Shown one piece after another: positions 7,599 through 15,823 of a stretch of 64,000 nucleotides of DNA. The notes under the pieces are model-generated. The model did not search any database, was not told the origin of the DNA, and saw nothing but the letters and a program-made list of their open reading frames with translations. The stretch spans positions 182,654-246,653 of the forward strand of contig JBHJGM010000008.1 in the NCBI GenBank assembly GCA_050331815.1. Direction: 5' to 3'. The DNA is from JBHJGM01 sp050331815 (GTDB taxonomy: Bacteria; Verrucomicrobiota; Verrucomicrobiia; Opitutales; JBHJGM01). Position 1 is the stretch's first letter. Every line of letters begins with the position of its first letter. Position numbers and translations under genes: made by a program.

Positions 7599-10500
7599 TT
7601 ACGGCAGGGCTGGTCCCAGGACGAGTCGGAAGCCGATGTTTTCATCGGTGGTCGAGGGCCCCGTGCCGTCTCCGCGAAAGCCCAGGCGACACTCCGCCGC
7701 GTCGTCGCGCCAGCCTCCGCCACGCACCACGCGGCGTGTGCCCGATGATGGTCCGGCGTAGTTCTCGACTTCCCCGCCCGGCAGACGCGAGCCGTAAAAA
7801 TCGTGGCACCATTCGGCCACGTTGCCGTGAATGTCGAACAGCCCGAAGCCGTTGGCCGCGTAGGAGCCGACCGGGTAGGGGCCGGCGTCTTCCGGAGCCT
7901 CGATGTGGCGGGTGTAGTCACGCGGGTACAGGCCCATGAAACGGCCCACCTCGCTGGAGGCGTTGCTGCCAAAGTGAAAGGGCTCGGCGTTGCTGCCGTC
8001 CAGGCGACCGCGTGCGGTGTACTCCCACTCGGCTTCGGTCGGCAGGCGGTAGACATAACTTTCGGGGAGGCGGCCCGCGGCTTTTTCCGCCGCATTGAGT
8101 TTGCTCAAAAAGGCCTGCGCATCGTTCCAGGAAATGTTGGCGATGGGTTTTTGCGGGCCGGGGTAGCCGGAGGGATTGTCGTCCATCAACTCGGTCCAGG
8201 CCTGCTGGGTCACCTCGGTTTTTCCAATCCAGAAGCCTTGCGCGAAAGCGACTTTGGTCTCGGGCCCTTCGGTGGGCAGGCGGGCATGCTCCTTGAGTGG
8301 CGTGCCGATGGTGCCTTTGCCGGGCGAAATCCAGACGATGTCCAAATCCAGGTACGGGATGGTGTACGGCTGGCTGATCTCCGGCCCGGGCAGCATGGTC
8401 AGTTTGATCGGCCAGGAGAGGCTCTCGTTGGGACCGGGCGAGACGGTGTGCGTTTGCGGAAAGTAATCGCGCACATGGACCTGCAGGGTTTGTTCCTCCA
8501 GCGGATTGAGGCGGAAGCTGCCGTCCTTTTGCGGTTTCTGCGGTTTACCGTCGATGTGCAGTTCAAAGGGCAGATCCTGCTCCGGCTTGACCTCGATGCG
8601 GGCGGGGCGCGGGTTGAGGTTGAAGGGCGCGGGCGCGTCTTCGGTTTCACTTTGGATGCGCACCTGTTTTTGCGCTGGAAAGTAATCCGGGTGCTGGGCG
8701 GTCACGATGTAGGCACCATAACGCAGGCCCGCGAAGCGACCGTTTGCATCGGCGGCGTCCTCGACCCCCTTTAGGCTGACCTCCAGCGACGCGCGTTGCT
8801 GGGGCGTGGGCTGTTGGCCGGCCAGTCGCACCTGCGTTTGCACGGCACCGAGCAACGGCTCCAGCGGCGGTAACTGCAGCGTATCGTAGGAGTTCGGCTG
8901 CGGGCGGACCGTCAGGGAGGCCGGGCGATAACCGGGCTTGGCGATGGTCAGCGCGATCGATTGGTTGGCTGGCAGGTCGGAAAGGGTCAGGGGGGTTATG
9001 CCAAGGACTTTTCCCTCGCTGGTCACGGCTGCGCCGGTGGGCTGGGTCAGCACGCGCACGGTGGCCGCCATTGGCATGAGCCGAGGTTCGAGGGTGGTGG
9101 TGTCGTCCTGCAGCAGTTCCACACCGGGGATTGAGGCCGCGCCGTAGTCGGCCTTGGAAAGATCGATGGTGTACTCGCCGATGGGCAGCACTTTCTCGGC
9201 GACCAGAATACCTTCTGGGCCGACCACGCCCAACTCGACCGCCGGGCCTTCCTTGGGAATCGCCGTCACTTTGGTGCCCGGCAGCCCGTTGACGACGAGT
9301 CGGCCCCATTTTTGTTGCAGCTCGAACTTCACCGTGCTGCGCGACTCGCCCACGCGGATCGTCTGCTCGACGTCCTGGTAGCCGGTGGCCGAGAGCTTCA
9401 CCTTGTGGCTACCGGGAGCTACGTACAGCGGCAGCCGCCCGTTGCGAATCAGGAAGCTGTCGCCGGTGTCCGGAAAGACCAGCTGGGCCGTCTCGATGCC
9501 CGGCTCAAAAACAACGTTGGCCAGCAGCGTGGGCGAGGGCCGGCTGACCACCTCGGGCGGCGTCTCCGGTGGTTTTTCAAAGAGCGTCACCGTGAAAAAC
9601 TGCGCGGCCCCGACGATGCCCGCTCCGAGCAGGCCCAATACGGTCAACCGGATCAGGCGGGCCGCCGTACGCGAGCGTCTTTCCAACGCCTTGGGCAACG
9701 GGATGAAATCGATGTGGCGAAAGACCGAGCGAGTTTCCGCGGTGCCGGGGTCCAGCGCATCGTGCTTGCCCAGCTGCTCGAGCTTGTCCAAGTCGCGCAG
9801 CAGCGCGGCGGCGGACTGGTAGCGCTTGTCCGGGTCGCGCTCCAGGCATTTGGCCACCAGGGCGTCCCACTGTTCCGGGATGGCTGCGTTGACCTGGGAA
9901 GGCGGCACGTAGTTGGAGGAGGGCTTGCGCCCGGTCAGCAGCCAATATGTCGTGATGCCCAGCGCGTAGATGTCGGAGCGGTTGTCTCCCTGGCGGCCCA
10001 GGCGCACCTCCGGCGACAGAATGTCCACCGTGTTGACACGCATGCGCACCTTGCCGATCGAAATGGGCGGAATCCCGGCCGAAGCCAGCTCGTCGAAGAG
10101 CTTGGTACCGGTGATGTCGAGCAGACCAAAGCCGAGCACCTTCACGCGGCCTTCGGCGTCGCGCATCATGTTGGTTGGATTCAGGCTCAGGTGGCGGAAG
10201 CCGCGCCGGTGCGCAAAGTCCACCGCGGTGGCAAGCTGCTTGAGGATCGAGCGGACTTCCTCCGGGGGCAGGCCGGTGGTGCGGTCGGCCATCAACTCGG
10301 GCAGCGCGTTGCCTCCGGCGGCCGGCATAACGTTGTTGTCGCGCGCGGCGGAGACGCTCTCGAGGTAGTCGATCAGGTTCAGCCCGTCGAAATGCCCGAG
10401 TTTGAAGCAGAGGCGTCCGTCGATCTCGGCGGCTTCCTTGTACGAAAGGATGTTTTCGTGCTCCAGTTCGCAGAGGCGACGGGCATCGGTTTTAAAGCGT

Positions 10501-10811
10501 TTACGGAAGGCGTTGTCGTGCTCGACCATGGGCGGCAGCACGAAGAGGCTCGGGGGACTTTCCTCGCGAGCGCGTAGCGGCTCGATCTGATAAAGCGAGC
10601 CCAGCAAATCGTAGGCGATGCAGCGCGAGATCTGGTAGTTGCCAAAGCGTTCACCCGCGGTCAGTACCTCGTAGGCGCGGCCGGGCGGGGGCTGTCCAAA
10701 GGGGTGATTGGTCCGGATATCGCGCGAACGGCGCTCGTGCGCCTCCGCACTGGCGTCGTGGGCAGGGGCGGTCTCCGGGGGAGGTGTCTCAGCGTTGGGG
10801 GGCACAGCCAT
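7599..10811 (-). CDS. Membrane protein with degenerate Ser/Thr-kinase domain, PEGA-like repeats and SUMF1/FGE-like domain
   Basis: 1070 residues. Residues about 55-345 have a protein-kinase fold with the SPE and SDIYALGITTYWLLTGRKP landmarks, but the catalytic motifs are broken: HRD is HLS (207-209), the catalytic-loop Lys is Asn211, DFG is GFG (227-229), and no Lys stands at the VAIK position. It should be a pseudokinase. A transmembrane helix follows (about 388-408), then PEGA-like beta repeats (RLVVNGLPGTKVTA, ATVRVLTQPTGAAVTSEG) and a C-terminal SUMF1/formylglycine-enzyme-like domain (about 830-1068: GNVAEWCHDFYG, RRVVRGGGWRDDAAECR, ENIGFRLVL). The FGE catalytic cysteine pair is not conserved (RGGGWRDD instead of RGGSxLCH), so formylglycine formation is unlikely. 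The C-terminal part should be periplasmic; the role may be scaffolding or sensing. Confidence 0.9.
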   Translation of the reverse strand: MAVPPNAETPPPETAPAHDASAEAHERRSRDIRTNHPFGQPPPGRAYEVLTAGERFGNYQISRCIAYDLLGSLYQIEPLRAREESPPSLFVLPPMVEHDNAFRKRFKTDARRLCELEHENILSYKEAAEIDGRLCFKLGHFDGLNLIDYLESVSAARDNNVMPAAGGNALPELMADRTTGLPPEEVRSILKQLATAVDFAHRRGFRHLSLNPTNMMRDAEGRVKVLGFGLLDITGTKLFDELASAGIPPISIGKVRMRVNTVDILSPEVRLGRQGDNRSDIYALGITTYWLLTGRKPSSNYVPPSQVNAAIPEQWDALVAKCLERDPDKRYQSAAALLRDLDKLEQLGKHDALDPGTAETRSVFRHIDFIPLPKALERRSRTAARLIRLTVLGLLGAGIVGAAQFFTVTLFEKPPETPPEVVSRPSPTLLANVVFEPGIETAQLVFPDTGDSFLIRNGRLPLYVAPGSHKVKLSATGYQDVEQTIRVGESRSTVKFELQQKWGRLVVNGLPGTKVTAIPKEGPAVELGVVGPEGILVAEKVLPIGEYTIDLSKADYGAASIPGVELLQDDTTTLEPRLMPMAATVRVLTQPTGAAVTSEGKVLGITPLTLSDLPANQSIALTIAKPGYRPASLTVRPQPNSYDTLQLPPLEPLLGAVQTQVRLAGQQPTPQQRASLEVSLKGVEDAADANGRFAGLRYGAYIVTAQHPDYFPAQKQVRIQSETEDAPAPFNLNPRPARIEVKPEQDLPFELHIDGKPQKPQKDGSFRLNPLEEQTLQVHVRDYFPQTHTVSPGPNESLSWPIKLTMLPGPEISQPYTIPYLDLDIVWISPGKGTIGTPLKEHARLPTEGPETKVAFAQGFWIGKTEVTQQAWTELMDDNPSGYPGPQKPIANISWNDAQAFLSKLNAAEKAAGRLPESYVYRLPTEAEWEYTARGRLDGSNAEPFHFGSNASSEVGRFMGLYPRDYTRHIEAPEDAGPYPVGSYAANGFGLFDIHGNVAEWCHDFYGSRLPGGEVENYAGPSSGTRRVVRGGGWRDDAAECRLGFRGDGTGPSTTDENIGFRLVLGPALP

Positions 10812-10866
10812 CTTTTTTCAGGGATCCGGGGGTCGTAAGCATGAGGTTCGCCGCTCGGGACGTGCC

Positions 10867-11166
10867 TCAGTCCGCGAGCAGCGTTTCAGGTCCGCGGTTG
10901 CGGTTGGTCTTGTGGAAGGTGCCGGTGAGCTTGTCGCGCTCGTAGCGCGTAAAGCCGGCCTCGGCGATTTTTTCCTGGGTCGTGCGTGCCTGCATGGCGC
11001 GGTCGGAGTAGCGGCGCACCACGTTCGGAGGTGAGTAGACGCGACGAATCGATTCGCCGGTGACGGGATGACGGCTCAGCGCCTCGTCTTTCATTGACTG
11101 CTGAATTTCAAACAATTCGCCTTCGCCGCCATCGGCGCGAATGACTTGGTAGGTGTAGATCGGCAT
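10867..11166 (-). CDS. FmdB-like small protein lacking the zinc-ribbon cysteines
   Basis: 99 residues. The N-terminus MPIYTYQVI and the segment EIQQSMKDEALSRHPVTGES, then IRRVYSPPNVVRR, follow the FmdB/zinc-ribbon pattern (MPIYEYRC...CG..FE..QSM.D..L..CP.CG..v.R), but every zinc-ligand Cys position is replaced and the protein contains no Cys. FmdB proteins are small putative regulators of unknown mechanism. ATG 11166 is chosen because it yields the canonical MPIY start; upstream in-frame sequence is not conserved-looking. Sits 55 bp upstream of the pseudokinase gene on the same strand, so possibly one transcript. Confidence 0.75.
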   Translation of the reverse strand: MPIYTYQVIRADGGEGELFEIQQSMKDEALSRHPVTGESIRRVYSPPNVVRRYSDRAMQARTTQEKIAEAGFTRYERDKLTGTFHKTNRNRGPETLLAD

Positions 11167-11568
11167 GGAATGATAGGTGGGGCCCGGTAAAGGCCACAAG
11201 TGAGCGTAGCGAAGCGTGACGTTGTGGGGCACGCGCGTGTTTGCGCCCGTGCACACAAGGCGTCGTCTTCTATAATCGGCGGCTGCGCGGGTTGATTGAG
11301 ACGCTTCGGCCGATCCGGTCAAAGTTATTTATATACCTGCCAGGCAACCGTTTGTAGAGACAGATCATTCGCTCTCGGGCACAATTTTGCGTACCTTGAT
11401 GCCAAGGCGGCGCGTATCGGTTGAATCCGGGCTTTGCCAGAGCCAACGACTCGCAGGGCAGACACCCTCAGGTGGCACCCCGCACGCTCACCTCCTGACA
11501 GGGCTTGCCACCCGCCTGAGGTGGGTCGCACACTTCAAGGACACGAACTTTCAAAAAGCGCTGCCTCC
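11167..11568. other. Divergent intergenic region (402 bp) with a long imperfect inverted repeat
   Basis: Separates the FmdB-like gene (-) from the sugar-isomerase-like gene (+). The only structure found is an imperfect inverted repeat: CCTCAGG-TGGCA (11466-11477) against TGCCA-cccg-CCTGAGG (11506-11521). It could form a leader hairpin in the transcript of the plus-strand gene about 50 nt before its ATG. Short open frames here look like chance. No promoter is clear. Confidence 0.4.
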
Positions 11569-12339
11569 ATGCCATTCGGTGTCCAACTCTACATCTTTAG
11601 CAAGCTCCTGAAAGCAGGCGCCGCGATCGACAGCTACCTGCAACCAATGGTGGACGCCGGCTTCAATGGCATCGAGACCCCGCCGGGCAACCGCGACCTG
11701 ACCGGCGAATCGCTGCGCGCCTCGGGCCTCAAGGCGATGGGGCTACACGCGGTGCCTTCGCAAGGAGAGTTGGACCCGGAAAACCTCGATACGTTGATCG
11801 AGTACCTGAAATCCATCGACTGTCAGGACGTCTGCGCCTCCGGCCTGTTGGAGTGGAATGAGCGCGCCGCTGACGATTACCGCCGTAGTGCCGAACACCT
11901 CAACGTGGCGGGCCGCACGCTGCAAGAAGAAGGCATTTTTCTGCATTACCACAACCACGCCTTCGAGTTCGATACGCTGGTGGAAGGCGCGCACAACGGC
12001 ATGGATCTGCTGCTGGACGCGCTCGACCCGGATGCGGTTTCGCTCTGCCTGGACGTGGGCTGGCTGTGGTCGACGGGCTTGGAACCGGAGCCTTGGATGC
12101 GCCAGCACGCCCGCCGGATTGGTTACGTGCACCTGCGTGACTTTTCCGGAACGGCCGGCGAGCGCCAGGCCTGCGCGCTGGGCGAGGGTACTATGCCGCA
12201 GGAGGTCGTCTTTGCCGTCCTGCCGCTGCTACCCAATCTGCGTCATGTGGTCGTCGAGCACGACCCCATCGAAGATGCCGACGAAGCCATCCGCCGCATG
12301 CAGGTCAGCGCTGCCTTCGCCCAAAAGCGGCTGGCTTGA
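11569..12339 (+). CDS. Sugar phosphate isomerase/epimerase-like TIM-barrel protein
   Basis: 256 residues of the xylose-isomerase-like TIM-barrel (AP endonuclease 2) superfamily. Seen: MPFGVQLYIFS, DAGFNGIETP (strand 2), IFLHYHNHAFEF with the HxHxxE-type metal motif, LCLDVGWLWSTG, YVHLRDFSG, and LRHVVVEHDP. These are the metal-binding strands of proteins that isomerise or epimerise sugars, inositol derivatives or hydroxypyruvate. Placed ahead of a sulfatase, it probably belongs to a small carbohydrate-catabolic unit, though an unrelated orphan lies between them. ATG 11569 fits the family start; no Shine-Dalgarno. Confidence 0.85.
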   Translation: MPFGVQLYIFSKLLKAGAAIDSYLQPMVDAGFNGIETPPGNRDLTGESLRASGLKAMGLHAVPSQGELDPENLDTLIEYLKSIDCQDVCASGLLEWNERAADDYRRSAEHLNVAGRTLQEEGIFLHYHNHAFEFDTLVEGAHNGMDLLLDALDPDAVSLCLDVGWLWSTGLEPEPWMRQHARRIGYVHLRDFSGTAGERQACALGEGTMPQEVVFAVLPLLPNLRHVVVEHDPIEDADEAIRRMQVSAAFAQKRLA

Positions 12340-12342
12340 GCC

Positions 12343-12786
12343 ATGCAACCGGGCTTTAACGAATCGGGCATACTGCTACGTCCGACAGGCTTTCACGACG
12401 GAGTGCTGCATTCGCTTGAATTGCAGGCGCAGTCTCGGGCCCATCTGAGGCTGGAATGCGTTTACCTAAAACAAGAGTTTGAGCTCACGCTTGCCGAAAT
12501 ACGCTTTTTCAATGTTCACGAGTGGGTGTGTGGAACCATCATTTTTGAAATCCGCGTCTGCGAACCTACTTCACTGCCACCCGAAAAGCTGTCCTTGCTT
12601 ATCCCGGAACATACTCGGCTGCACGAAGAATTACCAGAGGTTGTAACCGCCAGATCTCATTCAAATTTAAAATGGATCACGGACTGGAAAGGCTTCGAGC
12701 AAATGCGTTACCTCGAAATTAACAGTAGCTACGGAGCCACCATTCGGTGCTTGTTTCGCGATATGTCTATCAAGCGATTCGTTTGA
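12343..12786 (+). CDS. Hypothetical protein, lower-GC orphan
   Basis: 147 residues, not recognised. Starts 3 bp after the stop of the isomerase-like gene, so it is probably translated from the same mRNA. No signal peptide or transmembrane helix. The pattern of short alternating beta segments (HLRLECVYL, ELTLAEIRFF, GTIIFEIRVCE, YLEINSSYGATIRCLF) suggests a small beta-rich domain. Base composition is visibly more AT-rich than both neighbours, with less-preferred codons, which suggests recent acquisition. It resembles small accessory or immunity-type proteins in size and style only. Confidence 0.55.
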   Translation: MQPGFNESGILLRPTGFHDGVLHSLELQAQSRAHLRLECVYLKQEFELTLAEIRFFNVHEWVCGTIIFEIRVCEPTSLPPEKLSLLIPEHTRLHEELPEVVTARSHSNLKWITDWKGFEQMRYLEINSSYGATIRCLFRDMSIKRFV

Positions 12787-12831
12787 TTGTACCTTGTCTT
12801 GGTGGCTGCAGCACCACAGCTTTATTGAGTG

Positions 12832-14235
12832 ATGCCATCTCAAAAACGCCCACCCAACGTCATTGTTTTTTTCACCGACCAGCAGCGCTGGGACAGTACC
12901 GGATTGCACGGTTGTCCGCTGGATCTCACGCCCAACTACGACCGCATGGCGCGCGAGGGCACGCACCTCTCGCACCTGTTCACCAGTCAGCCGGTCTGTG
13001 GTCCGGCGCGCAGCTGTTTCCAAAGCGGGCAATGGGCCACGCAAACCGGTTGCTGGCGCAACTACATCCCGTTGCCTCACGAGATCCCCACGCTGGCCAA
13101 GTCCTTCAACGGCGCGGGCTACCACACGGGATACATCGGCAAGTGGCACCTCTCGGTGGCCGGACGCGGTGCGGTGCCCGAAGCCGACCGCGGCGGCTAC
13201 CAGTACTGGCTCGGCTCGAACACGCTCGAGTTCACCTCTGACGCGTACCAGACCACCCTTTACAACAACGCTAACGAGCCGGTGCAACTGCCGGGCTACC
13301 GCGTCGACGCCCTCACCGATGCGGCCATCCGCTACATCGACGACCAGAAGGAAAATCCCTTCTTCCTGTTTCTTTCCTACATCGAGCCGCACCACCAGAA
13401 CCACCGCGACGACTACCCCGCACCCGACGGCTACGCTGAGCGTTATCAGGGACGCTGGACGCCGCCCGACTTATTGGCACTTGGCGGCAGCAGCCAGCAG
13501 CACCTCGCCGGTTATTGGGGTATGATTAAGCGCCTGGATGAGGCCCTCGGGCGCATCCGCGACTCCCTGAAGAGCCTCGCCCTCGACCGCGATACCATCA
13601 TCCTTTTTACCACCGATCACGGCTGCCACTTCAAAACCCGCAACAGCGAGTACAAGCGCTCTTGCCACGAAGCCTCCATCCGGCTGCCGGGGGCGGTCTG
13701 CGGACCCGGTTTTGAAGGCGGCGGCGATGTGCGACAGCTGGTCAGCCTGCTCGACCTGCCGCCGACCCTGCTCGACGCCGCCGGTATCGAGATTCCGGAT
13801 ACATTCGCCGGGCGCAGCGTGCTGCCGCTGTTGCGCGGAGACACCCAAGACTGGCCCGAGGAGGTATTCGTGCAGATCAGCGAGGCGGAGGTGGGGCGCG
13901 CCATCCGCACCCATCGCTGGAAGTACGCCGTGCGCGCACCCAATGAAGGCCCTGATAAGCCCGAGACCGGTGCGGCCTCCGACGTCTACCACGAGCAGTA
14001 CCTGTACGATCTGTACTCCGACCCCTATGAGTTGAAAAACCTGGCTGGCTGTCGGCCCCATCGTGAGATTTCCGATCAGTTGCAGGCGCGTCTGCTGCAG
14101 CGCATGGAAGCCGCCGGCGAAGCGGTGCCACGCATCGAGCCGGCTCAGCCGTCTCATGGCGGTCAACGCATTGTCGAGGCCGCGACCGAGCTTGATGCCG
14201 TCACCTGGCTGCGTCCGGACATGACGAAGGATTAA
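12832..14235 (+). CDS. Type I sulfatase (arylsulfatase family)
   Basis: 467 residues with no evident signal peptide, so perhaps cytoplasmic. N-terminal NVIVFFTDQQRWDSTG provides the first metal-ligand Asp. The sulfatase signature CxPxR reads VCGPARS with the nucleophile Cys56 that must be oxidised to formylglycine. GKWHLS, YIEPHHQNH, IILFTTDHGCHF and a C-terminal LYDLYSDPYELKNLAG block complete the alkaline-phosphatase-fold landmarks. Probably removes sulfate from a sulfated polysaccharide or sugar, as in marine Verrucomicrobiota. ATG 12832 is preferred over the in-frame GTG 12829. The maturation enzyme is not obvious here: the only FGE-like domain nearby lacks its catalytic cysteines. Confidence 0.93.
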   Translation: MPSQKRPPNVIVFFTDQQRWDSTGLHGCPLDLTPNYDRMAREGTHLSHLFTSQPVCGPARSCFQSGQWATQTGCWRNYIPLPHEIPTLAKSFNGAGYHTGYIGKWHLSVAGRGAVPEADRGGYQYWLGSNTLEFTSDAYQTTLYNNANEPVQLPGYRVDALTDAAIRYIDDQKENPFFLFLSYIEPHHQNHRDDYPAPDGYAERYQGRWTPPDLLALGGSSQQHLAGYWGMIKRLDEALGRIRDSLKSLALDRDTIILFTTDHGCHFKTRNSEYKRSCHEASIRLPGAVCGPGFEGGGDVRQLVSLLDLPPTLLDAAGIEIPDTFAGRSVLPLLRGDTQDWPEEVFVQISEAEVGRAIRTHRWKYAVRAPNEGPDKPETGAASDVYHEQYLYDLYSDPYELKNLAGCRPHREISDQLQARLLQRMEAAGEAVPRIEPAQPSHGGQRIVEAATELDAVTWLRPDMTKD

Positions 14236-14250
14236 GCACAAGGGCGACAC

Positions 14251-14286
14251 AAAAACCGCCAGAACCCGCAGGTCGCTGGCGGCTTT
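14251..14286 (+). terminator. Candidate intrinsic terminator after the sulfatase gene
   Basis: CCGCCAG (14256-14262) pairs perfectly with CTGGCGG (14276-14282) across a 13-nt loop, 21 bp past the sulfatase stop. The stem is preceded by AAAAA and followed by only CTTT, so termination may be modest or bidirectional. Confidence 0.55.
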
Positions 14287-14684
14287 GGATATGTATCGCG
14301 TCGTTTGGTTGAAAAAGGCGTTCGCTCAGGCCTTGGTGAAGGCGTCGCAGTGGGCGGCGGGAAACGGGGACTGCGTTTCACGCTTGCGCTGAGGCTGTGT
14401 GGGCGCGGCGGCTACGCGTTCGGTGGCTGCGTTCTGCTGCAGGGCGAAGAGGATGCGCTGGTGCGCCACGAGATTGATGCGGGTGCGGTTTCTGGGAGAC
14501 ATGGGGGTGCGATTCGGATTCTTTTTTGGGGGACTGCGTTCCGACGCTGCTTTGCGTCGTTGGCTGTAGAATCGACACCGCCGCATGTATGCCCATGCGC
14601 AGTATTGCCTAATCACGCGTTTGCGACTTTGGACTTTTTCCAGCGACTTCCGAACCGAGCCCCCGACGGCTGAAGCCAGGCCGA
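14287..14684. other. Intergenic region between convergent genes, no confident gene
   Basis: About 400 bp between the sulfatase terminator and the end of the SGNH hydrolase gene. A minus-strand frame with ATG at 14502 down to 14326 would give a 58-residue basic peptide (MSPRNRTRINLVAHQRILFA...), but it has no Shine-Dalgarno and no recognisable family. Nothing else convincing is present. Confidence 0.4.
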
Positions 14685-15713
14685 TTACCCGTCGCTAGCC
14701 TTCCGCGCGGCTAGCAACGGTGGCAGAATGTGCGCGGCGGCGCGCTCGCCCATGCGTTGGTAGCCCTCGCCATTGGGATGCAGATCGTCGGGCAGCAGGT
14801 GCGCATCTTCCAGGCCCAGCAGGACGTCCGGCCCTTCGAACAAAAACAGCTGCGTGTCACCGTGCGCGCGCAGCCGCTCAAAGGCCTCGCGGTTCTGCTC
14901 CCGGTAAGCTTCCAGGCTCATCCCGACCACATTGGCTTGAGTTTCCCGGTGCGGGCTCACGATCGGCGTGATCAACCCGATGGGCGTGCGCGGGTGCTTT
15001 TCCCGGATGATTTGAATAAAACCAATCACCGCGGCGATGTAGCTGCGTGCATCCAGTGTGCCCTGACCCTGCACATTGATGCCAAGCTTGAGCGTGATCA
15101 GGTCCGCCGGCAGATCCCGCATCATACGTGCCACCATCGAATCGACGTGACACTGGCCGCCGTAGCCGAGGCAGGTCAGGTGCAGATCGCATTTGCGCGC
15201 AGCAACCGCCGGCCAGGTCAGCGAAGGACTTTCGGCCGCGCGGCACATCGTGATGGAGCTCCCGTAGGTCACCCATTTCGGTCGGGTGTCGGGTGCGGGT
15301 TCCAGCAGTGCATCGTCTTCCACCGACAGACTGGTCAGTTGAAGCGGCATGAAAATCGGCAGCCAGATCTCGCAGATGGCCGCTTCGGCATCGGGACGCT
15401 CGAAGCTCAAAAAGGCTTCACCAGGCGCGTGGTGACGCGCGCGGGCGATGCGTTCGCCCTCTACCAGAAAATCGAAATCCATCTCGTAGTCGGCGATGGG
15501 CTCCAGCACGCACTTCAGCTGAATCGTCGGGCTATTGGTGCGAAAGCGCAGGCGCACGCCGGCGGGCTTCATCGCGCGGTCGGGCACGCCCTCGTCAGGT
15601 GCGAAAAGCGTCTTTTCCTGATAGGGGATGCGCCACGGTTTCAAGCCTCCGGCCTTGGGCTCCAGGCTAACCGCGCCGTGTATGTAAGGGGGTTCAATCG
15701 GGACGGTTTTCAT
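14685..15713 (-). CDS. SGNH/GDSL-family hydrolase
   Basis: 342 residues, two-part: an N-terminal beta-sandwich-like region (residues 1-140, e.g. VRLRFRTNSPTIQLKCVLEP) and a C-terminal SGNH domain. The four blocks are visible: VTYGSSITMC (Ser), CLGYGGQCHVD (Gly), LKLGINVQGQGT (Asn) and LLPDDLHPNGEGYQRMG (Asp-x-x-His). This order resembles carbohydrate esterases that deacetylate polysaccharides. No signal peptide, so probably cytoplasmic. Close to the sulfatase and TIM-barrel sugar enzyme but on the opposite strand; a shared role in polysaccharide use is inference. Confidence 0.85.
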   Translation of the reverse strand: MKTVPIEPPYIHGAVSLEPKAGGLKPWRIPYQEKTLFAPDEGVPDRAMKPAGVRLRFRTNSPTIQLKCVLEPIADYEMDFDFLVEGERIARARHHAPGEAFLSFERPDAEAAICEIWLPIFMPLQLTSLSVEDDALLEPAPDTRPKWVTYGSSITMCRAAESPSLTWPAVAARKCDLHLTCLGYGGQCHVDSMVARMMRDLPADLITLKLGINVQGQGTLDARSYIAAVIGFIQIIREKHPRTPIGLITPIVSPHRETQANVVGMSLEAYREQNREAFERLRAHGDTQLFLFEGPDVLLGLEDAHLLPDDLHPNGEGYQRMGERAAAHILPPLLAARKASDG

Positions 15714-15823
15714 CGGGCAGGGCAGGCAAAGCAGGTTGGTTGGCGCCGGCAGCAGATACCGTGGCTGGGCGAAGGATGCATTCCCTCGCTTGCGCTCAGG
15801 CCCGGCAAGCCTATCCTGCGCGA

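Noticed and set aside
7599..10811. Active formylglycine-generating enzyme
   Set aside because: The SUMF1-like domain lacks the conserved Cys pair required for catalysis.
14305..14673. Plus-strand 122-aa frame between sulfatase and SGNH genes
   Set aside because: Low-complexity Gly/Arg-rich translation with no family pattern; treated as non-coding.
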